12,032 nt of DNA from NCBI GenBank assembly GCA_947630355.1, contig CANRHJ010000049.1, positions 1 to 12,032 of the forward strand, read 5' to 3'. The position numbers were made by a program, and so were the translations under genes. The DNA comes from Candidatus Gastranaerophilales bacterium. Lineage in GTDB: Bacteria > Cyanobacteriota > Vampirovibrionia > Gastranaerophilales > Gastranaerophilaceae. Under the pieces are notes generated by a model. It did no database searches. It worked only from the letters and a program-made list of their open reading frames with translations, and was not told the DNA's origin. This document shows, one piece after another, positions 6,934-12,032 of this stretch. Within the stretch, counting starts at the first letter, position 1. Each line of letters begins with the position of its first letter.

Positions 6934-7746
6934 ATGACATTCCAATTTTATATAGTTCCCACTCCGATAGGTAATTTAAGCGATATTACATACAGAGCAA
7001 TTGATATATTGAAAAAAGTTGACTGCATAGCTTGCGAAGATACCCGCGTAACAAGAATTCTTGCGGAAAAATATAATATAGGCGCGAAATTAACGGATTG
7101 CCATAAATTTAACGAAAAAGAACGAAGCAATAAAATTATAAATCTGCTAAAAGAAGGTAAAACCGTTGCATTGGTATCTGATGCAGGTACGCCTTGTATT
7201 TCCGATCCGGGCTGTTATTTAATAGAAGCTCTGATTGAAAATAATATAAAATACACCGCACTGCCCGGAGCCTGCGCCGTAACCACTTTTTTGTCTCAAA
7301 TTCCGCGAAATACTGAAGAATTCGCTTTCATAGGTTTTATACCTAAAACTAAAAATCGGCAAAAATTACTTCTGGATAAATATAAATACATTAATACCGT
7401 CTTTTATGAATCGCCTAACCGCTTACTTAACACTCTGAACAATATAAAAGAATTCTACGGGGAGAATATCAAAATTGCCGTAGGAAGAGAACTTACTAAA
7501 ATTTTTGAAGAAATTAAAATAGATGATATTTCTCATATAATTGATTACTATGAGAATAATACATTAAAAGGCGAAATTGCAGTTATGCTGTTCGCATTAA
7601 ATTCTAATGACGTTTCGGAAGAATTTCTTAATGATAAAATTGAAGCTCTTAAAGAAGAAGGCTTTTCACCTAAAGATATTTCCAAAATAATTTCTAAATT
7701 GTATAATATGAACAAAAATCAAGTATATAAAAAACTTATAGATTAA
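6934..7746 (+). CDS. rsmI: 16S rRNA (cytidine(1402)-2'-O)-methyltransferase
   Basis: RsmI uses S-adenosylmethionine to 2'-O-methylate C1402 in the decoding centre of 16S rRNA. The 270-residue length fits the family. Family motifs are YIVPTPIGNLSDITYRA (6-22), ACEDTRVT (33-40), VSDAGTPCISDPG (81-93), the SAM-pocket region ALPGACAVTTFLS (109-121), FIGFIPKT (132-139), FYESPNRL (157-164), GRELTKIFEE (184-193) and KGEIAV (212-217). The C-terminal 40 residues (KEEGFSPKDISKIISKLYNM) form the short helical domain typical of RsmI. AAGG at 6923-6926, inside the end of the STAS gene, sits seven bases before the ATG. All expected motifs are present and the gene looks intact. Confidence 0.97.
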   Translation: MTFQFYIVPTPIGNLSDITYRAIDILKKVDCIACEDTRVTRILAEKYNIGAKLTDCHKFNEKERSNKIINLLKEGKTVALVSDAGTPCISDPGCYLIEALIENNIKYTALPGACAVTTFLSQIPRNTEEFAFIGFIPKTKNRQKLLLDKYKYINTVFYESPNRLLNTLNNIKEFYGENIKIAVGRELTKIFEEIKIDDISHIIDYYENNTLKGEIAVMLFALNSNDVSEEFLNDKIEALKEEGFSPKDISKIISKLYNMNKNQVYKKLID

Positions 7747-7752
7747 ATTAAT

Positions 7753-7781
7753 TTGATTTTATATTATACGTTTGATAAAAT
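7753..7781 (+). promoter_or_regulatory. Extended -10 promoter of the glucosyltransferase gene
   Basis: TTGATT (7753-7758), a 17-base spacer and TAAAAT (7776-7781) match sigma70 consensus at 4/6 and 5/6, and TGA directly before the -10 forms an extended -10 element. Transcription would start near 7788, leaving a short leader with AAGGCGG (7793-7799) as ribosome binding site before the ATG at 7804. Confidence 0.6.
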
Positions 7782-7803
7782 TTGTTTGAAATAAGGCGGT
7801 TTT

Positions 7804-9366
7804 ATGTTGAAATCATTTTTCAAATCAGTTGATTATTATTGGTTTTTTGTAATATTGACATCAATATTATGCTTCGGATTTTATCTTACAAATAATTCAA
7901 TCGGTATAGATGATGAAATTATGAAAATTTCTTCTTCATTCCAAATAATATTACCTGACGGGCGATTAGGGAATATAATCAGTGCGAAATTATTTGGCAG
8001 CTTAACTTATCTGCCGTTCTGGCGTGAATTTACAGCTGTATTACTATATATTATCGGCATTAGCATCCATATTGATAATTTTATTAAATACACTTCCGAT
8101 GAAAATAATTCAGTTTTTGATAAAAAATCAGCCGTGATATTTGCATGCACGGCCATATCTTTCCCTTTTACGGCTTTCCATTTTATATTTTGCGGTATAG
8201 CTTTTGAAATTGCTTTGAATATAGTTCTGACCGGTATTTGTATTAATCTCTTCTTTAAATACCTTTTAACAAACTGTAAGAAATATTTAATTTATATTTT
8301 TATGCTTTTGACCATAGTATTTTCATATTATGAAGCGGGATTATTATATTTTCTGATAGGCATATTATTTATTTTTATTATGAATTACATATTCAAACCG
8401 GGCAATTCCGCCAAATTCGGTTTAGTTAAGATTGTTCCCGCAATATTATTATGTATATCTGCAGCTTGTATCAACTTGTGTTTAGTCTTTATTTTGAAAT
8501 GTATAACCGGAATTTTTGGAAACAGATTAAATGAATTTTTCAGATATGATATAACCTCTTTAAGTAATTTTATAAAATCGTTTATATTTTCAATAAAAGA
8601 TTTTATACAATACTTTATAAGTTCAGCTTCGGGTAATTTCGGAAGTTTGATGTTATTAATTACATATACGGTTTTATTTATTATTTTAATTTATTATACA
8701 ATCAACCGAAAAGATATGAGGATTATAGCAGCAGGACTGTTAATGATGATAATACCGTTTAGTTTTGTTATATTAATGGGGGGGGGTAGATGTATACCGT
8801 ACAGAGTTTATTTATCTTCAGCCTTTGTCATAGCAGGAACACTGTCAATGCTGCAAATAATTTTTAAGAACAATCAGACCTTTATAAAAATATTATTTGT
8901 AATTACCGCCGTAATTGTATTTTATCAGTCACAAGAGATGAATTTAATATTTTATACCGAACATTTGAAATTTAACCTGGATAAAGAACTTGCATACAAC
9001 ATAAAACATGATATTGATAAAATGAATTTATCAAATAAGCCGATGTTATTTATAGGGATGGCAAATCTTGCACAAACATTGAAAAATTATCCCGGAGCAG
9101 ACGAATTAACATTATCAATATTTAATTGGGACAGATATGATACAAAACTTTCCGAATTGACCGTATCGAGAGGATATTATTTTATGCGTGCATTAGGATA
9201 TAATTTTGAGCAATATAATATACAAGACTCCGGTAAAAGCACGGAAGAATTTGAATTGATGATAAAAGAAGCAATAAAAGATATGAATAATTATCCGCAA
9301 GAAAATTATATAAAAGATATGGATGATTTCGTCTTAATAAAATTAGGTGAGTCAAAATACGAATAA
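7804..9366 (+). CDS. GtrII-type membrane glucosyltransferase with a nine-G tract
   Basis: The 520-residue polytopic protein fits the Glucos_trans_II (GtrII-like) family, whose members move a sugar from a lipid carrier to a surface polysaccharide outside the inner membrane. The first span (about 12-29) is followed by NSIGIDDEI (31-39) with the acidic pair D36/D37, and by PDGRLGN (51-57). This is the family pattern of an acidic motif then a GR(W/L)G motif on the outer face. Roughly nine to eleven spans follow up to about residue 375. The last 145 residues look soluble and hold an ordinary Asp/Glu/Tyr-rich tail. It has its own promoter and a good ribosome binding site. A run of nine G at 8778-8786 (codons 325-328, M-G-G-G) is out of character for this AT-rich gene, and gain or loss of one base would truncate the protein. 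The acceptor polysaccharide is not inferable here. Confidence 0.8.
   Translation: MLKSFFKSVDYYWFFVILTSILCFGFYLTNNSIGIDDEIMKISSSFQIILPDGRLGNIISAKLFGSLTYLPFWREFTAVLLYIIGISIHIDNFIKYTSDENNSVFDKKSAVIFACTAISFPFTAFHFIFCGIAFEIALNIVLTGICINLFFKYLLTNCKKYLIYIFMLLTIVFSYYEAGLLYFLIGILFIFIMNYIFKPGNSAKFGLVKIVPAILLCISAACINLCLVFILKCITGIFGNRLNEFFRYDITSLSNFIKSFIFSIKDFIQYFISSASGNFGSLMLLITYTVLFIILIYYTINRKDMRIIAAGLLMMIIPFSFVILMGGGRCIPYRVYLSSAFVIAGTLSMLQIIFKNNQTFIKILFVITAVIVFYQSQEMNLIFYTEHLKFNLDKELAYNIKHDIDKMNLSNKPMLFIGMANLAQTLKNYPGADELTLSIFNWDRYDTKLSELTVSRGYYFMRALGYNFEQYNIQDSGKSTEEFELMIKEAIKDMNNYPQENYIKDMDDFVLIKLGESKYE
8778..8786 (+). repeat. Poly-G tract (9 G) in the glucosyltransferase gene
   Basis: Nine consecutive G lie in frame in an AT-rich gene. 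With ten G the codon right after the glycines becomes TAG. With eight G the frame meets TAG after 14 further codons. Only one phase gives the full protein, the arrangement seen in slipped-strand contingency genes. Confidence 0.8.
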
Positions 9367-9389
9367 AAAAACGCCTTCCTAAGAAGGCG
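9365..9389 (-). terminator. Intrinsic terminator of the right-hand minus-strand operon
   Basis: On the minus strand, CGCCTTC (9389-9383) pairs perfectly with GAAGGCG (9378-9372) around a four-base loop, followed by seven T (9371-9365). It lies 20 bases past the stop of the Gly/Ser-rich protein. The T-run overlaps the stop codon of the facing glucosyltransferase gene. On the plus strand no U-tract follows, so it mainly serves the minus strand. Confidence 0.9.
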
Positions 9390-9409
9390 CAACAATAAGA
9401 TAAAATGAT

Positions 9410-10219
9410 TTAAGCAATATTTTGTATTTTATCACTCATGCCTTCGATATCATCTTTCAACATCTTTTTAACGACATCATTTTGAGCATCAAGCATTTTA
9501 CAAACTGTTTCAATATTTTTAACTTTGTTTTCCAAAATAGCATCGGCATTATTCAAAATACTGCTGGTAACTTTCTGATAAGCGGCTAAAGGCGCACTTG
9601 AAACACCTTGAAGCAAGTTGCCGATAAGAGTGGTCCCTAAGCCGAAAGAGCCGAGATAAGGCGACATAGCTTGTAATATGCCTCCAAATCCCGAAACAAT
9701 ACCTGCTGCAGGTAATAAGAAACTGTCGCCAAATCCGAAACCGGAAGCAAGACCAGCTGTATAACTCAAAGCATTCAGCCCCGTTGAACCTGCAATTTCA
9801 CCTACTGAAGTTAAAGAGGAAGCTCCGCCAGTGACATAACCGTTTTCGGACCCCGTTCCGAAACCTTGAACAATCGGGCTGGCACCACCGGTAAATCCGG
9901 AATATTGAGCCAACGAACCTACACCAAAAGCACTGTTCACACCGCTGGTGGAATTAGAAGGCGACCAGTAAGACGTACCCGGAATATTTAGAGCTGTACC
10001 GCCGCCCATCGTCGACATAAACGAACTTGGAGATATCATACTGGCCAGTTTCCATAAGAAACTGCCTGCGGTACCAAACCCGGCACCGTCTGATGCCGAA
10101 CCGCTAACTGTTATATCTCGTAATAAGTCATAAGTTTCAAATAACATCGCTTTCGCATCACTGCTCAATGTTCCGTATTTATTTGATATTACCAAATAAC
10201 TGTCATTTTTATAACTCAT
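9410..10219 (-). CDS. Gly/Ser-rich protein of unknown function with helical C-terminus (269 aa)
   Basis: I do not recognise a named family. Residues 1-35 look helical (SSDAKAMLFETYDLLRDI). Residues about 38-205 are strongly enriched in Gly, Ser, Ala and Thr with scattered aromatics (GAGFGTAGSF, YSGFTGGASP, GLASGFGFGDSF), as in surface-exposed, fibre-like or self-assembling proteins. The last 60 residues are a charged helix (YQKVTSSILNNADAILENKV) suited to oligomer contacts. There is no Sec signal peptide. Codon use is richer in GC than its neighbours because of Gly and Ala codons. AGAGGAA precedes the ATG by about nine bases. It follows the 322-residue coiled-coil protein after 53 bp and ends at a clear terminator, so the two form one transcript. 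A secreted structural role through a dedicated export machine is possible but is inference. Confidence 0.75.
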   Translation of the reverse strand: MSYKNDSYLVISNKYGTLSSDAKAMLFETYDLLRDITVSGSASDGAGFGTAGSFLWKLASMISPSSFMSTMGGGTALNIPGTSYWSPSNSTSGVNSAFGVGSLAQYSGFTGGASPIVQGFGTGSENGYVTGGASSLTSVGEIAGSTGLNALSYTAGLASGFGFGDSFLLPAAGIVSGFGGILQAMSPYLGSFGLGTTLIGNLLQGVSSAPLAAYQKVTSSILNNADAILENKVKNIETVCKMLDAQNDVVKKMLKDDIEGMSDKIQNIA

Positions 10220-10272
10220 ATTTTACATTCCTCTTTTATGTTTATTTGTGTTTACAATTCTGCATACATTTT

Positions 10273-11241
10273 TTATGCAAATGTCTTAAATGTATTATCT
10301 ATGTTCTTATCAAGAATTGTTTTAACAGCTTCCAACTCTGTTTGAAGTTCTTGCTGTTCGGTATCTATTTGGTTTAATCTTAACTCAAGAACTTTATCTT
10401 CCTGCTGCAGTGATTCTGTTTGAGCATTTAAATCAGCAACCATCTTATCGTATTCTTCTTTGCTCATTGTATAATCTCTCAGAGCAGCATCATAACCTTC
10501 CGTATCATAAGTTCTTGTAGTATTTACATCAGTCGCATTAAAGATTGTTTTTCCGGTCTTCGGATCAATAGCTGAAATACTTGAAAATCTGTTGTTTTGA
10601 TCAAATACTATATTTGCATTTTCAAATACAACCTGTTCTGTAAATTCTTTATTTCCGCTTATATACGAGTTTAATTCTTCCTCAGGATAATTTTCAACGG
10701 CACTTTGAGTCATATAATGTGTTATACCTTCTTCATCCTGATAATAATATAAAGATTTATCCTTTACGGTCCCTTCACCATAAGTTTCATTAATCAATGC
10801 AATCATACTTTCACTGTTCTTTGCATTAGCATTTAAAGTAAATGAACCGTTTGGTGTATTCAAGGTATAAACTGTTTGACCGTCTTTTTCTTCTTTTACG
10901 ATATTGGAATTCGTCAATGCAGTACCGATTGCAACGTTCTTTTTATATGTACGTTCCGCATTAATATAGAAAGTACCGTCATCATTTTGATAATAAGATT
11001 TTACTAAATAATCACCATCATATCCTGATGTATTGCTTAAATTAAATGAATAATTTGATTCATAAAACGCTGTTGTATCAGGTGCAACCGGTACATCTAA
11101 CGCTAACAGCTTGTTGTATAAAGAATTTACTTCCTCAGCTAAAGCTGTCCTCTGCTGGTTTACCTGTTGACCTTCATATTCTATATTTGATTTTCTTGCC
11201 GTTATACCTAAAAATCTTGCTTGAGAAGCTGCTAAACCCAT
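10273..11241 (-). CDS. Helix / beta insert / coiled-coil protein, MGLAASQARFL family (322 aa)
   Basis: The N-terminus MGLAASQARFLGITARK followed by SNIEYEGQQVNQQRTALAEE forms a long helix (about 1-48). I recall near-identical openings in uncharacterised proteins of Gastranaerophilales, but no function is known to me. Residues about 55-255 are a beta-rich, polar middle with repeated Tyr/Asn/Thr-rich strands (YDGDYLVKSYYQNDDGTFYI, TVYTLNTPNGSFTL, FDPK-like turns). Residues about 258-322 are a charged coiled coil (EEYDKMVADLNAQTESLQQE ... TELEAVKTILDKNIDNTFKTF). Two terminal helices enclosing a beta domain is also the plan of flagellin- and hook-associated-type export substrates, but I see no flagellin sequence motif. 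There is no Sec signal peptide. GGAG and AAAGG precede the ATG. The gene has its own promoter and leads an apparent two-gene operon with the Gly/Ser-rich protein. Confidence 0.8.
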   Translation of the reverse strand: MGLAASQARFLGITARKSNIEYEGQQVNQQRTALAEEVNSLYNKLLALDVPVAPDTTAFYESNYSFNLSNTSGYDGDYLVKSYYQNDDGTFYINAERTYKKNVAIGTALTNSNIVKEEKDGQTVYTLNTPNGSFTLNANAKNSESMIALINETYGEGTVKDKSLYYYQDEEGITHYMTQSAVENYPEEELNSYISGNKEFTEQVVFENANIVFDQNNRFSSISAIDPKTGKTIFNATDVNTTRTYDTEGYDAALRDYTMSKEEYDKMVADLNAQTESLQQEDKVLELRLNQIDTEQQELQTELEAVKTILDKNIDNTFKTFA

Positions 11242-11368
11242 TTGCCTTTCTCCATTCTATTGTTACCTATATTTCTTATATCGGTATTTCTCTTTAAAAC
11301 TTTAATTTTTTTATTAAAAATGTAAAGTTATGTAAAGCGAAACGGAAAAAGTTAAATCTACCTGAATT

Positions 11369-11398
11369 CTTATATAATAATATTTTTTTTAAAGTCAA
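11369..11398 (-). promoter_or_regulatory. Promoter of the 322-aa / Gly-Ser-rich operon
   Basis: On the minus strand TTGACT (11398-11393), an 18-base AT-only spacer and TATAAG (11374-11369) match sigma70 consensus at 5/6 and 5/6. The start would be near 11362, giving an untranslated leader of about 120 bases. No known riboswitch pattern was recognised in that leader. Confidence 0.65.
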
Positions 11399-11399
11399 T

Positions 11400-11421
11400 A
11401 AAAAAGGAAGCAAAGCCTCCT
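11400..11421 (-). terminator. Intrinsic terminator of the partial membrane-protein gene
   Basis: On the minus strand AGGAGGC (11421-11415) pairs with GCTTCCT (11411-11405), with one G-U pair and a three-base loop, and runs into six T (11405-11400). It ends one base before the -35 box of the next promoter. Read on the plus strand, the same stem is followed by a T-rich stretch (11421-11434), so it may work in both directions. Confidence 0.8.
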
Positions 11422-11447
11422 ATTTTTATTTATTCAATATATTAATT

Positions 11448-12032
11448 TTATTTTTTTTCATCCTTATGATGTTTTTTATCAAAGAACTTAGAACTTATTT
11501 TGTTAGCAATAGGAGTAATAATAACCGGTCCCATAAATCTGTATATGAGTCCTAAGATAACCAGAACCTTTAATTTATTAAATCCCGGTAAAATATTATC
11601 GGCTTCTTTTCTTGCGGCTAATGCATTATAGACATCATCGGCAGCATCTTTAACAGCCGCCTGAGCTTTTTCTATATTTCCGGCATTAGAACTGAGTGCG
11701 GTTTTTATTGAATTTTGAACATTGTTTAAAGTATCTTTGGAAATTTGAAATGCTTTTAATTTACCTTCTTCACCGACTAGTCCCATTAAATGTTTACCTG
11801 CCAGTTCAGCGGCTTCTTCAACTCCCTGTTTTAATTTGGCAGGTTCTGTTATGGCACTGACCTGTGCAACTTTTTCGAGCAATTCCTTTTGCGGAGAATT
11901 ACCTAAGGCTTCTTGTGCTTTAAGCCCTAATTTCGTATAAAAATCTTGATGATTAGCAAAGTACTTTTCTGCCGCATTATTAACAAACTTGGAAATCTTA
12001 CCTTCAATTAAATAAGCGCCTGCTGTAGAAAC
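11448..12032 (-). CDS. Helical protein with one C-terminal membrane segment, N-terminus outside window
   Basis: The frame stays open to the right edge, reading VSTAGAYLIEGKISKF onward from base 12032, so the TTG at 11882 is internal and the gene is partial at its 5' end. The 194 visible residues are nearly all helical and rich in Ala, Lys and Glu (VEEAAELAGKHLMGLVGEEG, NIEKAQAAVKDAADDVYNAL). One hydrophobic stretch follows near the C-terminus (LKVLVILGLIYRFMGPVIIT, roughly 35 to 15 residues from the end), then a basic tail (SSKFFDKKHHKDEKK). This suggests a membrane-anchored protein with a mostly soluble helical body. I do not recognise a family and see no catalytic motif. It ends before a good intrinsic terminator and is transcribed separately from the next operon. 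Confidence 0.8.
   Translation of the reverse strand, partial: VSTAGAYLIEGKISKFVNNAAEKYFANHQDFYTKLGLKAQEALGNSPQKELLEKVAQVSAITEPAKLKQGVEEAAELAGKHLMGLVGEEGKLKAFQISKDTLNNVQNSIKTALSSNAGNIEKAQAAVKDAADDVYNALAARKEADNILPGFNKLKVLVILGLIYRFMGPVIITPIANKISSKFFDKKHHKDEKK

Noticed and set aside
10168..10377. Plus-strand open frame spanning the two minus-strand genes
   Set aside because: It is antisense to real genes, Cys/Phe/Leu-rich in the way of antisense translations, and has no ribosome binding site.
11880..11882. TTG as the start of the right-edge minus-strand gene
   Set aside because: The reading frame continues without a stop to 12032 with the same Ala/Lys-rich helical composition, so this codon is internal.

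Overview
The window is AT-rich bacterial DNA with short intergenic gaps and strong AGGAGG-type ribosome binding sites. Two proteins at the right end, above all the 322-residue one that begins MGLAASQARFLGITARK, resemble lineage-restricted proteins I associate with gut Vampirovibrionia (Melainabacteria, order Gastranaerophilales). That assignment rests on recalled family resemblance, not on a search.

Left part (1-2071). The 3' three quarters of sucC overlap sucD by one base; together they encode succinyl-CoA synthetase. A short secreted protein converges on them from the minus strand.

Middle-left (2072-5494, minus strand). A good sigma70-type promoter at 5466-5494 drives a 763-residue alpha-amylase-fold protein that seems to lack the catalytic nucleophile. 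Cytoplasmic NagZ (beta-N-acetylhexosaminidase of peptidoglycan recycling) follows after one base, then probably the small secreted protein.

Middle (5616-7746, plus strand). First comes a membrane-anchored protein with an AMIN-like beta domain. Its leader is abnormally long because about 40 codons come from repeat-like, hairpin-forming DNA. A structured intergenic region follows and carries an inverted copy of 26 bp of that repeat. A small STAS-fold protein and rsmI (16S rRNA C1402 2'-O-methyltransferase) then form a tight pair.

Middle-right (7753-9366, plus strand). A gene with its own extended -10 promoter encodes a polytopic GtrII-type glucosyltransferase. It holds a run of nine G in an otherwise AT-rich frame, a strong candidate contingency locus for phase-variable surface glycosylation.

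Right part (9365-12032, minus strand). A complete transcription unit runs from a promoter at 11369-11398 through the 322-residue helix/beta/coiled-coil protein and a Gly/Ser-rich 269-residue protein to a clear intrinsic terminator at 9365-9389. Upstream of it lies the C-terminal part of a helical protein with one membrane segment. It has its own terminator, which nearly touches the next promoter. No tRNA, rRNA, CRISPR array or intact transposase was seen, and no gene-free stretch exceeds 300 bases.
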